From Paenibacillus sp. JJ-100 (lineage in GTDB: Bacteria; Bacillota; Bacilli; Paenibacillales; Paenibacillaceae): 64,000 nt of DNA. Below, in pieces: positions 48,790-57,856 of this stretch (its first letter is position 1; every line of letters begins with the position of its first letter). Position numbers and translations under genes: made by a program. Below the pieces are notes generated by a model. It saw only the letters and a program-made list of their open reading frames with translations. It was not told the origin of the DNA and made no database searches. The stretch is from contig NZ_CAOJCM010000001.1 in assembly GCF_948329825.1 (NCBI RefSeq), forward strand, positions 1,054,001 to 1,118,000, given 5' to 3'.

Positions 48790-48838
48790 AAATGCCCCCT
48801 TCTCGTAGACGTTATCCCGTCTGGAGAAGGGGGCATTA
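48790..48838. terminator. Bidirectional terminator between GH51 and ktrB-like genes
   Basis: AATGCCCCCTTCTC pairs with GAAGGGGGCATT, with inner AGACG/CGTCT. The minus-strand exit is T-rich (TTTTAAT). Confidence 0.78.
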
Positions 48839-48909
48839 TGAATTGAACATGTATCAAGAGTCAGCTCATTCGGTATCCACCCTGGAGTTACAGTTAACAG
48901 TACTCTTGC

Positions 48910-50130
48910 TTAACCAATGAGAACATGATCTTCGGCGTAACCGATTTTGGACGTGCGTTTCTTCTGAGCTAATGCAAAAGCCAGAGTTAGCGGTCCCAAT
49001 CGACCTGCAAACATGGTGAAGATGATAATAATTTTGCCGGAAACACTGAGCTCACTTGTCAGACCCATTGACAGCCCCGTGGTGCTGAAAGCAGATGTGG
49101 CTTCGAACAGAACATCGAGAAAATGGTTCTCAAGGATACCTTCGGAGATGGACAACAGTATAGCAATTCCAAGTACAAACGCCAGAGAACTCAAGACAAC
49201 AGCAAGTGCACGCATAACGGTTTCCTCTGTTATTTTCCGCTCAAAAGCGTGTATTTGCCCACCGCCCCGGAAAGTTTGAATGGTTGCCAGAACAAGTACG
49301 ACAAAAGTATTGACCTTTATTCCTCCACCCGTCCCACCGGAAGAGGCTCCAATGAACATCAGGATGATCATGAAAAATTGGGATGTTGCAAGCATGCTTC
49401 CAATGTCAATTGTATTAAATCCCGAGCTTCGAGGGGTTGTACCCTGGAATAGTGCGGCCCATATGCGCTCACCGAAAGTTAAATCAGCAAATGTAGACGG
49501 ATTCCAATTTTCGAGTAGAAAGATAGTGACGAATCCAGCCAAGTACAGAGAAGAACTACCGATTAATACAATTTTGGAATGCAGGGATAGCTTTTTCCAT
49601 GATCTTTTGCGAAATAGATCGACAATCACAATGTAACCCAATCCGCCAATGATAAAGAGCGTAATGACTGTGAGATTGACCACCGGGTCGCCAACAAAAG
49701 GAGAAAGACTGTCAGACCATAAAGAGAAACCTGCATAGTTAAAAGCAGAGACGGAGTGGAATACCGCGTAATAGAGAGCTTGCCCCCATCCCAATTCATT
49801 ATGCCATCGTAACGTAAGAACCAGTGTAGCCAACGCTTCAAAAGCAATAAGGACGATATACAACGAAAGCCTTACCAAACCTTGAGCAGAGGAGCTATTG
49901 GTGGCTTGTTGAATAAGAAGCGGTTGCTTCAATCCAATCCGTTTTCCGAGAATAATGGCCACCATTACACCAAGGGTCATGAATCCCAATCCGCCAACTT
50001 GAATTAGAATCATGATAATGTCTTGTCCGAATGTGGAGAACACACTTCCCGTATCCAGTACAATCAGTCCGTTTACACATATTGCGGAAGTGGCTGTAAA
50101 CAGGGCATCAGCCGATGGGATCGTAGCCAA
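48910..50130 (-). CDS. KtrB-type potassium transporter, first helix missing
   Basis: The frame gives 406 residues with four pore repeats: TSAICVNGL, FHSVSAFNYAGFSL, TTPRSSGFNT and TSAFSTTGLSMG, as in KtrB/TrkH channels. Family members have about 40 more residues at the start, carrying the first membrane helix; here the frame runs into TAG only two codons before TTG 50130. No ribosome site is present. So the gene is probably a 5'-truncated pseudogene, though the rest is intact. The first filter has Asn where Thr is usual (CVTG). Its KtrA partner is not in the window. Confidence 0.7.
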   Translation of the reverse strand: MATIPSADALFTATSAICVNGLIVLDTGSVFSTFGQDIIMILIQVGGLGFMTLGVMVAIILGKRIGLKQPLLIQQATNSSSAQGLVRLSLYIVLIAFEALATLVLTLRWHNELGWGQALYYAVFHSVSAFNYAGFSLWSDSLSPFVGDPVVNLTVITLFIIGGLGYIVIVDLFRKRSWKKLSLHSKIVLIGSSSLYLAGFVTIFLLENWNPSTFADLTFGERIWAALFQGTTPRSSGFNTIDIGSMLATSQFFMIILMFIGASSGGTGGGIKVNTFVVLVLATIQTFRGGGQIHAFERKITEETVMRALAVVLSSLAFVLGIAILLSISEGILENHFLDVLFEATSAFSTTGLSMGLTSELSVSGKIIIIFTMFAGRLGPLTLAFALAQKKRTSKIGYAEDHVLIG

Positions 50131-50328
50131 TATCTATATTAATACATATCTCAAAAGAATACATTCTAACGGCTTATGTATAGTATTGCAACCAATTCAA
50201 GCCTTTATCGGGTTGTACTCAGCTATTCCCTCTATGGCTGGTCAACAAAAGATACCCAAAGTAAATAGCCCACACTATTGGAGTGATCGGACCCCTCCTA
50301 TAATTAACGTTGAAGGAGGAGTCAGCTT

Positions 50329-51234
50329 ATGCGATCCAACTACAAACAATTTATACGAAACGTTCCGCTTCATCTCATGATTCTGCCTGGACTGCTCATT
50401 ATTATTGTATTCGGTTACATTCCGATGGCGGGACTATCCATTGCTTTTCAAAATTTTTCGCCCATTGCCGGATTCAAAAATATGAACTGGGTGGGATTGG
50501 ACAATTTTAGGTATCTATTTGATTTACCTGGTTTCTCACAGGTTGTATGGAATACAGTATTTATCTCGTCGATGAAAATTGTGTCCGGCCTTGTGATTCC
50601 TGTATTTGTCGCCTTATTGCTTAATGAGGTGCGCAAGACAGGTTTTAAACGAACGATTCAGACTATAATCTATATGCCTCACTTCTTCTCCTGGGTTATT
50701 CTCGCGGGAATCATCGTGGATGTATTATCTCCAAGCAGTGGTATCGTTAATATGTTGCTTACATCCGTGGGAATTGATCCGATTCAATTCCTGGCCAGTA
50801 ACGAGTGGTTTCCTTACATACTCGTCATCACAGATCAATGGAAAGAATTTGGGTTTGGTACGATTATCTATCTGGCCGCCCTAACTAATATTGATAAGTC
50901 ACTCTACGAGGCCTCTGTTATGGATGGAGCGGGTAGATGGAAACAGACATGGCATATCACATTGCCAGGCATACGTCCGATCGTCATTTTGATGGTGACC
51001 CTTAGTTTGGGGAATGTACTTAATGGTGGCTTTGACCAAGTGTTCAATCTTTACAATCCACTGGTCTATGAATCCGGAGATATTTTGGATACGATGATCT
51101 ATCGCATCGGATTGCAGGATGCACAGTACTCTGTATCGACAGCATTGGGTCTAATTAAATCCGTCGTTTCTTTCATATTTATCGGACTTGGTTATTTCTT
51201 GGCCTATCGGTTCGCGAATTATCGGATATTCTAG
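50329..51234 (+). CDS. Sugar ABC permease, LplB type
   Basis: A 301-residue permease with six helices. The EAA loop reads YEASVMDGAGRWKQTWHITLPG, shown here in part as EASVMDGAGRWKQTW, near residue 195. LplB/YteP-type permeases import oligosaccharides, often pectin- or hemicellulose-derived. GAAGGAGGAG lies seven bases before the ATG. It opens a five-gene cluster: permease, permease, YesM, YesN, binding protein. No ATPase is encoded, so a shared MsmX-type ATPase is expected. Confidence 0.9.
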   Translation: MRSNYKQFIRNVPLHLMILPGLLIIIVFGYIPMAGLSIAFQNFSPIAGFKNMNWVGLDNFRYLFDLPGFSQVVWNTVFISSMKIVSGLVIPVFVALLLNEVRKTGFKRTIQTIIYMPHFFSWVILAGIIVDVLSPSSGIVNMLLTSVGIDPIQFLASNEWFPYILVITDQWKEFGFGTIIYLAALTNIDKSLYEASVMDGAGRWKQTWHITLPGIRPIVILMVTLSLGNVLNGGFDQVFNLYNPLVYESGDILDTMIYRIGLQDAQYSVSTALGLIKSVVSFIFIGLGYFLAYRFANYRIF

Positions 51235-51249
51235 AAGGGAGGCAAGATC

Positions 51250-52140
51250 ATGCACCACGCTTCAAGAGCCTATCGATGGTTTCTAGTTTTTAACTACGTC
51301 ATCCTGACGATTCTTGCCTTGTTATGTCTGTTCCCAATTGTGAATATATTAGCGATTTCATTTAGTTCGAGTGATGCGGTAAAAGCGGGCAACGTCACAT
51401 TCTGGCCTGTGGATTTCACGTGGTCCTCCTATCAATATATTCTGGAAAACCAGCAGTTCCTGAACTCATTCGGCACAAGCCTTCTTCGTGTAGTTCTGGG
51501 AGTTACAACCAATCTAGTCTTCACGATTCTGGTCGCTTATCCGCTCTCCAAAGAGGCGGTGAAATTTCGTTCAAGAACATTCTATGCGTGGATTTTTGTA
51601 TTCACGATGCTGTTCAGTGGAGGGTTAATACCGGGTTATCTGGTGGTTAAGGAAGCAGGCCTGTTGGATTCCATCTGGGCTTTGATTCTACCGGGGGCCG
51701 TTCCCATTTTTAATGTGCTCCTGATGCTTAATTTCTTCCGAGGTCTGCCGAAGGAGCTTGAAGAGGCTTCATGGATGGACGGGGCAGGACATTTTCGCAC
51801 ATTATGGAGTATTTATCTTCCCATCTCACTTCCAAGTATCGCAACCATTACGCTGTTCGCCATGGTGGGACATTGGAACGCCTGGTTCGATGGCATGATC
51901 TACATGAAAAGCCCGGAAGGATATCCGCTTGCTACATATCTTCAATCCATGTTACAGCAGGTGACGATGATTCAGAGTGAAATGATGACGTTGGAGGATG
52001 CAACACTGTTAAGTCAGGTATCCGACAGAACGACCCAAGCTTCCCAGATCTTTTTATCTGTTATTCCTATTCTGCTTGTGTATCCGTTCCTGCAGAGGTA
52101 TTTTGTCCATGGTCTTGTTGTTGGAAGTGTAAAGGGATAA
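51250..52140 (+). CDS. Sugar ABC permease, YtcP/LplC type
   Basis: A 296-residue permease with six helices and the EAA loop EEASWMDGAGHFRTLWSIYLP (in part EASWMDGAGHFRTLW) near residue 176. It follows the first permease by 15 bases and has its own GGGAGGCAAG site, so both are co-translated and form the membrane channel. The partner binding protein is encoded further on, behind the two-component genes. Confidence 0.9.
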   Translation: MHHASRAYRWFLVFNYVILTILALLCLFPIVNILAISFSSSDAVKAGNVTFWPVDFTWSSYQYILENQQFLNSFGTSLLRVVLGVTTNLVFTILVAYPLSKEAVKFRSRTFYAWIFVFTMLFSGGLIPGYLVVKEAGLLDSIWALILPGAVPIFNVLLMLNFFRGLPKELEEASWMDGAGHFRTLWSIYLPISLPSIATITLFAMVGHWNAWFDGMIYMKSPEGYPLATYLQSMLQQVTMIQSEMMTLEDATLLSQVSDRTTQASQIFLSVIPILLVYPFLQRYFVHGLVVGSVKG

Positions 52141-52234
52141 GATCAAAAGGAAGAAAACCGATGGATGGAAGGAGCCGATTTCTGGCTCCTTTTTTGCTAT
52201 TGAAGAAAGTTGAGGAGAGGGGGGAGATGGGACA

Positions 52235-53983
52235 TTGAGATTCATCCGGGGGAGATGGAGAGAGACATCCATTGTCGTCAAATTGATGATTGCTTTTGTA
52301 CTGGTCATTCTGCCCTTGTATGGGATAAGCATTATGATTACGCAAGTTAGCTCCAAGCAGATGCAGACTGAGGTGGAGAAGGCACATGAGTCGAAATTGT
52401 ACTTCTACCATAATCATCTGCAATTCGAATTGGAGCGAATGAGTGCGCTGGTTACCGAATTTTCATTTGATGAGCCCATGTCCACACTAAGTACACGAGC
52501 AGCGATTATGAGCAGGTATGAAGTCACGTCCAGCCTGAACAACATTCACAACAAGCTGGGTCAGATCATGGTAACGAGTCCCTACATCAACGATGTGGTG
52601 TATTACGTTCCTGCTTTGGACAAACGGGTTAGCGCCGTGGATGGGATTCGGGACGCAGAGGATAGCGAGTGGCAGAATCTGCTCGCCACGATGGGGAATC
52701 TGAATGGCGAATTATCCCATTCCAACAATGACCTCTATTTTCTGAAAAGTAATCCGTATAACATGAACCCTGAGGAGCCCCCCAATTTTATATTAGGCAT
52801 ACGCTTGTCTGCTGAAGAACTGAAACACCGATTGCAGCAGTTATCGGAAACGGGTGAAAGTGAGATAACCCTGAGTTTCGGAGAACAGCATAATGTAGTA
52901 ATTTCTTCTTCCGAGCAGTCAGTATCTGTGAAACCGATCCAAGCCGTTTCGCCTGAAGCGACCGAATCCATGCAAGTTACGAAGTTCCAGTCAGGTCCAT
53001 ATCTCTTCTATTCACTTCATGATAAGGCTCATTCATTCACGTTGACAGCCAGCATCCCGCAATATGTCCTGAGTGCACCACTGAAACAATACAACATATG
53101 GCTATGGATGGTGACCTTCATGTCCGTTGTCATTATTATCATCTTCTCGTTATCGATCTATAGATCGATTCACCAACCCTTATCGGTGCTCATGAGGGGA
53201 TTCAGAATGGCAGAGCAGGGTGAGACAAGCATTGAGATTCCTACATCCAGAAGGGATGAATTCGGTTATTTGTACTCCAGATTCAATTACATGATAGAAC
53301 GCTTACATATCTTGATCGATGAGAATTATGTTGCACGGATTCGATCAAGTGAGGCAGAGCTCAAACATCTGCAATCCCAGATTCAACCTCACTTTCTATA
53401 CAACAGTCTGTTCAGCATCAAGCAGATGGCTGAAGTGGAGAATGTGGAATTAATTCAGGAATTCACGGACTATCTGGGGCAATATTTCAGGTACATGTCC
53501 AGGGACTCCCACTCCGAGGTATCGTTGGGGGCTGAGGTTGATCATGCGTTGGTCTATGCATCCATTCAGAAAATTCGATTTGGTCCGAGAATTCAATTGA
53601 AATTGGAGGATCTCGATGCGAGGTACAGAGTCATATCTGTTCCCAGAGTCATGATCCAGCCGATCGTGGAGAATGTGTTTGAGCATGCACTTGCCAAACG
53701 TAGCCAAGGTGGAATTCTACAGGTTTCATACGAACAGAATCAGGATAACCTGTCTATTCGCATTGAGGATGATGGGGATCAGTTATCCGATGATACCTTG
53801 AATTTTCTGCAATCCGCCTTTGAAGAGACGGAGCGAGGACATAGGAATGAAGAGATAACCGGGCTCATGAATGTGAATCAGCGATTGCGAATCAAGTTCG
53901 GGCCTGCCTTTGGTCTTACAGCACAGCGAAGTGAGCTAGGTGGTTTGTGCATTGTAGTGAATATTCCATGGAAAGGGGAGTAG
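52235..53983 (+). CDS. YesM-family sensor histidine kinase
   Basis: A 582-residue membrane kinase: one helix near 15-35, an extracellular sensor (about 36-275), a second helix (about 285-310), HAMP (about 310-365), the His-kinase box with H386 in SQIQPHFLYNSL, and a HATPase domain to the end. The motif around His is that of the LytS/YesM group. TTG 52235 has GGAG eight bases before it. It is followed by its response regulator after five bases. It should sense the sugar carried by the adjacent importer. Confidence 0.9.
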   Translation: MRFIRGRWRETSIVVKLMIAFVLVILPLYGISIMITQVSSKQMQTEVEKAHESKLYFYHNHLQFELERMSALVTEFSFDEPMSTLSTRAAIMSRYEVTSSLNNIHNKLGQIMVTSPYINDVVYYVPALDKRVSAVDGIRDAEDSEWQNLLATMGNLNGELSHSNNDLYFLKSNPYNMNPEEPPNFILGIRLSAEELKHRLQQLSETGESEITLSFGEQHNVVISSSEQSVSVKPIQAVSPEATESMQVTKFQSGPYLFYSLHDKAHSFTLTASIPQYVLSAPLKQYNIWLWMVTFMSVVIIIIFSLSIYRSIHQPLSVLMRGFRMAEQGETSIEIPTSRRDEFGYLYSRFNYMIERLHILIDENYVARIRSSEAELKHLQSQIQPHFLYNSLFSIKQMAEVENVELIQEFTDYLGQYFRYMSRDSHSEVSLGAEVDHALVYASIQKIRFGPRIQLKLEDLDARYRVISVPRVMIQPIVENVFEHALAKRSQGGILQVSYEQNQDNLSIRIEDDGDQLSDDTLNFLQSAFEETERGHRNEEITGLMNVNQRLRIKFGPAFGLTAQRSELGGLCIVVNIPWKGE

Positions 53984-53987
53984 CGTA

Positions 53988-55661
53988 ATGCAGCGGATGC
54001 TTATTGTAGATGATGAACCTGTTATTCTGGACGGACTGTACGCTTTCTTTCAAAAAGCAAATCTTCAGGACATGGAGATTATTAAGGCATACTCTGCCTT
54101 TGAAGCCATCGATTGGCTGAACTCGGTGAAGATTGATATTGTACTTAGCGACATCTGTATGCCTGGCATGGATGGCATGCAATTGATTGAGCAGATTATG
54201 GATCGGTGGCCACGATGCAAGGTTCTGTTGCTGACCGGTCATAACGAATTCGATTATGCACACCAAGCCATTCGAAACCCTTGCGTTGTTGATTACCTGT
54301 TAAAGACAGAGGGCATGAATCACATTCGAGCTGCGGTAGAGCGGGCGTTGACACAGATCTCGGAAGAGAATGATTTTCGCTACCAAGCTGCCTGGTTCCG
54401 CAGTAAATTGCCACGAGCACTGCCTCAGTTACAGCGTCAATTGCTACTGGATGTGCTGAAGCGAACGGAGATACACGATATTGCTTCACTTCAGGAAGAA
54501 TTGGATGCTGTACAACTGCCTTTTGAATCTGATCAACTTGTTATCCCTGTGATTATACGAGTAGAGGAGTGGAACAACGATCAGACTCAGGCGGATCGCA
54601 GTCTCATCCGTTATGCCGTTGCCAATGTTGCGGAGGAGCTGTTGCAGGACAAGGCCAAGGTGAAAGCGATTGATCTGGATGCCCAGGTCATCGCGTGCTT
54701 AATTCAACCGCAAGAAGAGTATCATTCCCACGTTATGCATGGAGATCGAGGGAGTCAGCTGGACACGTGGAAACGGACTCTTCGTTTTGTCTATGGAACG
54801 CTGGAGTCCGTCCAGCAATCCTGTGCGGACTGTCTGAACTTGTCTGTATCCATTATGGTTAGTGAGCAGGCGGTAGATTGGAACGGGATTAATCAGGCGA
54901 TCGCACAGCTGCGTCTGTCGATCCATGAGAGCCCCGGGCTTGGGATGGAGAAGCTCTTGCGTGTAAATATTCAGAATGATATATCTTACACCCCCAGCAT
55001 GATGAATCAACAGGGTGTTGTCGTACTCCACCTCGATCAGATCAAACAGCGAATAATCGCCGGCGACCGGGAGTGGATGGAGTCCTTCCAGAAATGGGCA
55101 GAGACTGCGAAAGAGGGACTTCAAGATCCGTTCTTTCGAATGAAAACCTATACCGGAGCAGCGAATGTACTCATTGAAGTTCTACACGAACTGGGATTGT
55201 ATGAATCGGCAATGGAAGAGATATTATTGTCTCGAATGTTGCATTTTGATATCCATACGCCATGGTCCGATCTGCTTCTCTTTTATCAATCGGCATACGA
55301 ATGGATGATCTCCAAACGAAGCAATGCTCGTCTGAACGACCAATCCCAGATTCTGATTACGATCCATCATTACATCAAGCATCATCTGGAGGACGACCTT
55401 TCACTCACACGGATCGCACAGGAAGTCTCGCTTAATCCTTCTTATCTGTCGCGCTGGTACAAACGGATTACAGGCAAAGGCATATCTGATTATATCCATG
55501 AACGCAGACTGGAGCGCAGCAAAGAGTTGCTTCTGGGTTCTGCTTGCAAGATGCATGAAATATCCGCCAAGGTTGGATTTAGCGACCAGCACTATTTTTA
55601 TCGTTTCTTCAAAAAAGCGACCGGCTGTACTCCTCAGGAGTATCGGGATCAGAAAAGTTGA
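53988..55661 (+). CDS. YesN-family response regulator, AraC output
   Basis: A 557-residue regulator. The receiver (1-120) has D8-D9, phosphorylated D55 in LSDICMPGMDG and the Lys in YLLKTEG. A long middle part (about 130-440) is of unknown fold, as in YesN relatives. The C-terminal AraC double HTH (about 455-557; RIAQEVSLNPSYLSRWYKR and SAKVGFSDQHYFYRFFKK) binds DNA. GGAAAGGGGAG precedes the ATG. It should activate the importer genes, above all the binding protein. Confidence 0.9.
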   Translation: MQRMLIVDDEPVILDGLYAFFQKANLQDMEIIKAYSAFEAIDWLNSVKIDIVLSDICMPGMDGMQLIEQIMDRWPRCKVLLLTGHNEFDYAHQAIRNPCVVDYLLKTEGMNHIRAAVERALTQISEENDFRYQAAWFRSKLPRALPQLQRQLLLDVLKRTEIHDIASLQEELDAVQLPFESDQLVIPVIIRVEEWNNDQTQADRSLIRYAVANVAEELLQDKAKVKAIDLDAQVIACLIQPQEEYHSHVMHGDRGSQLDTWKRTLRFVYGTLESVQQSCADCLNLSVSIMVSEQAVDWNGINQAIAQLRLSIHESPGLGMEKLLRVNIQNDISYTPSMMNQQGVVVLHLDQIKQRIIAGDREWMESFQKWAETAKEGLQDPFFRMKTYTGAANVLIEVLHELGLYESAMEEILLSRMLHFDIHTPWSDLLLFYQSAYEWMISKRSNARLNDQSQILITIHHYIKHHLEDDLSLTRIAQEVSLNPSYLSRWYKRITGKGISDYIHERRLERSKELLLGSACKMHEISAKVGFSDQHYFYRFFKKATGCTPQEYRDQKS

Positions 55662-55717
55662 ATGAGGTCACAATTGGTAAATCAAAGATACCAGATGTCA
55701 ACGGGGTACACTCGAAG

Positions 55718-55731
55718 TGATAGCGCTTACT
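55718..55731 (+). promoter_or_regulatory. Possible cre ahead of the binding-protein gene
   Basis: TGATAGCGCTTACT differs from the cre consensus at one key base (T for A). It lies in the 118-base gap behind the response regulator, where a separate promoter for the binding protein is expected. Confidence 0.4.
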
Positions 55732-55779
55732 TAATAGAATGAAATTATACCTCACGGGAGGAGAAAAAGGGGGATTCGT

Positions 55780-57423
55780 ATGAATATGTCATTCAAGAAG
55801 TTCTCAATGTTAACATTAACCATGGTGCTGACCACCACGCTTGCAGCCTGTTCTACTGGTGCGGAGAGCACCAAAAATGAAGCTGAGCCGAACAAACAGC
55901 AGGATGCTGGAGGACCACTTACGAAATATGACCCACCCATTAAATTGACTTCCACCATGAATGAAACGGGAAAGGAATCACTCGCCCAAGGAGATACGCA
56001 TGCCAATAACATATGGACCAGAGGGTACAGGGATGAACTTGGTATTGACGTAACGTATGAATGGATTGTTCCCGATGCCAACTATAACGATAAGATGAAT
56101 GTCACATTGGCAAGTGGTGATCTGCCGGATGTATTGAAAGTAAGCGCAGTTCAATTCGAACAACTGCATGAAGCGGGGATGCTGGAAGATCTAACAGAAG
56201 TATACGACAAGTATGCATCGGATCTGGTTAAAGGGTTCATGTCCGCTGAAGATGGAGCAGGCTTAAAGCCGGTAACCAAGGATGGCAAAGTATACGCTAT
56301 GGTGAGCTTCCCAGGCTCGCTCGATTCTTCGGATATGATCTGGATACGCCAGGATTGGCTGAGCAAGGTCGGTCTTGAAGCACCCAAGTCCATGCAGGAT
56401 GTCATCCAGATTGCAGAGGCCTTTACCTTTAATGATCCTGATGGAAATGGAAAAGATGATACGTACGGCATTGCTTTAAACAAGGATCTGCCAATAAATG
56501 CTTTCTTGCTCGGGTATCATGGTTATCTTGAGACCTGGATCAAGGATGCATCAGGCCAAGTCGTGAATGGAACGATTCAACCGGAAGTCAAAGAAGGTTT
56601 GCGTGAACTTCAAAATTTGTATCAGAAGGGTGTACTTGATTCCGAATTTGGGGTGAAGGATTTTGCTAAAATGATGGAGGATGTGAATGCAGGCAAGTCA
56701 GGCATGTTCTTCCTGCCACAGTGGGCACCTTTTCAGGTTAGCAGCATGATTAAGAAAGATAAGAACATCGATTGGATGCCTTACCCGGTTCAATCCATCG
56801 ACGATCAGCCAGCCAAAACACAGAATCATCTTAGCCTGGGCGGTATTTTTGCCGTTCGCAAAGGCTATGAGCATCCGGAAGCGTTAATCAAGTTACTCAA
56901 TTTTCAGGCTGAAAAAATGTTCGGTGAATCTGCCAAGAAAGAACGGGCTGCATATTTGAACGGACTGACGGGACTTGGTTTTCATAATGCGACAGTCTCG
57001 AACCTGCCTGCCAACAAAAATGTGAAGGCACAGGACGAAGTGGAGGAAGCGCTCAAAACAGGAGATACATCCGGCTTGGAACTTGAAGCGAAGCTGTTCT
57101 ACGATGATATTATGGATTATCGGAATGGAAATCTGGACAAGTGGCATATGGAGCGCATCTTTGGCCCAGAGAGCTCACAGGGTGTGATTAAATATTATCG
57201 AGATCATGACCTGATTGTCATGAATGAATTCATCTACGCACCAACGAGAACGATGAATACCAAACAGGCTACATTGGATAAATTGAGAGCCGAGACGTTT
57301 CTGAAAATCATCTATGGCAACTTATCGATTGATGAGTTCGATAACTTCGTAACGAATTGGAAGAAACTCGGTGGAGATCAGATCACACAGGAAGTGAATG
57401 ATACCATTGCTGCTAACCAATAG
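55780..57423 (+). CDS. Sugar ABC substrate-binding lipoprotein
   Basis: A 547-residue exported lipoprotein with signal and lipobox LAACST (Cys near residue 24), then a large two-lobe binding fold of the LipO/YtcQ type. GNPDGNGKDDTYGI-like loop appears as NDPDGNGKDDTYGIA. Length of 547 is normal for oligosaccharide-type proteins of this group, longer than simple sugar binders. GGGAGGAGAAAAAGGG precedes the ATG. It has its own promoter region, so it can be made in excess over the permeases. Confidence 0.9.
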   Translation: MNMSFKKFSMLTLTMVLTTTLAACSTGAESTKNEAEPNKQQDAGGPLTKYDPPIKLTSTMNETGKESLAQGDTHANNIWTRGYRDELGIDVTYEWIVPDANYNDKMNVTLASGDLPDVLKVSAVQFEQLHEAGMLEDLTEVYDKYASDLVKGFMSAEDGAGLKPVTKDGKVYAMVSFPGSLDSSDMIWIRQDWLSKVGLEAPKSMQDVIQIAEAFTFNDPDGNGKDDTYGIALNKDLPINAFLLGYHGYLETWIKDASGQVVNGTIQPEVKEGLRELQNLYQKGVLDSEFGVKDFAKMMEDVNAGKSGMFFLPQWAPFQVSSMIKKDKNIDWMPYPVQSIDDQPAKTQNHLSLGGIFAVRKGYEHPEALIKLLNFQAEKMFGESAKKERAAYLNGLTGLGFHNATVSNLPANKNVKAQDEVEEALKTGDTSGLELEAKLFYDDIMDYRNGNLDKWHMERIFGPESSQGVIKYYRDHDLIVMNEFIYAPTRTMNTKQATLDKLRAETFLKIIYGNLSIDEFDNFVTNWKKLGGDQITQEVNDTIAANQ

Positions 57424-57453
57424 AATGGTCGGACCCGTGTGATAAATGGATGA

Positions 57454-57489
57454 AAATGGTGCGTTCCCGAAAGGGGAGGCACCATTTTT
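57454..57489 (+). terminator. Terminator of the sugar importer cluster
   Basis: AAAATGGTGCGTTCCC pairs with GGGGAGGCACCATTTTT (one bulge), followed by a T-run. Confidence 0.82.
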
Positions 57490-57516
57490 AATAAGTCTGA
57501 TTATTTGCGCGTTTGA

Positions 57517-57645
57517 TTATTTATTGGTAGAGTGCTGTTTCGATGACAACTTGTCTGCGGGAGTTCCCTTGCCGTTGTTTTTGTTATGACGTGCTTTTTC
57601 GGCATTATCATTAAATTTCTTCACAAAATCCTTCGTGCTTTCCAT
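57517..57645 (-). CDS. DUF4023-like 42-residue protein
   Basis: From ATG 57645 on the minus strand a 42-residue, very hydrophilic, Lys/Asn-rich protein is read: it starts MESTKDFVKKFNDNAEKA and ends KLSSKQHSTNK. This matches the general look of DUF4023 miniproteins of Bacillales, of unknown function. AAGGAG lies 12 bases ahead of the ATG. Too short for most gene finders but supported by start site and family resemblance. Confidence 0.7.
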   Translation of the reverse strand: MESTKDFVKKFNDNAEKARHNKNNGKGTPADKLSSKQHSTNK

Positions 57646-57733
57646 CTGTACTCACAGCTCCTTCCAAAAGCGAAATGTGTATTCCGGTTCTTAATATAAC
57701 CAATGGAAGATGATTTTATTAAAGCAGATCTGG

Positions 57734-57856
57734 CTAGTAATCCTCGATAGGACATTCATCAGGGTCAGCGCGGACATACTGGACAGGGGAAGTGTAGCCG
57801 TCTAAACTGTATAGACTAACCAGACTCAATAAGAAGGGATGCGGCGACTCAGACAT
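57734..57856 (-). CDS. Possible 40-residue ORF facing the TrmB-like gene
   Basis: From ATG 57856 (minus strand) an open frame of 40 codons runs to TAG at 57734, ending in YTSPVQYVRADPDECPIEDY. The ATG shares its CATG with the start of the TrmB-like gene. There is no ribosome site, and no family is recognised. It may be chance; the acidic end looks protein-like. Confidence 0.25.
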   Translation of the reverse strand: MSESPHPFLLSLVSLYSLDGYTSPVQYVRADPDECPIEDY

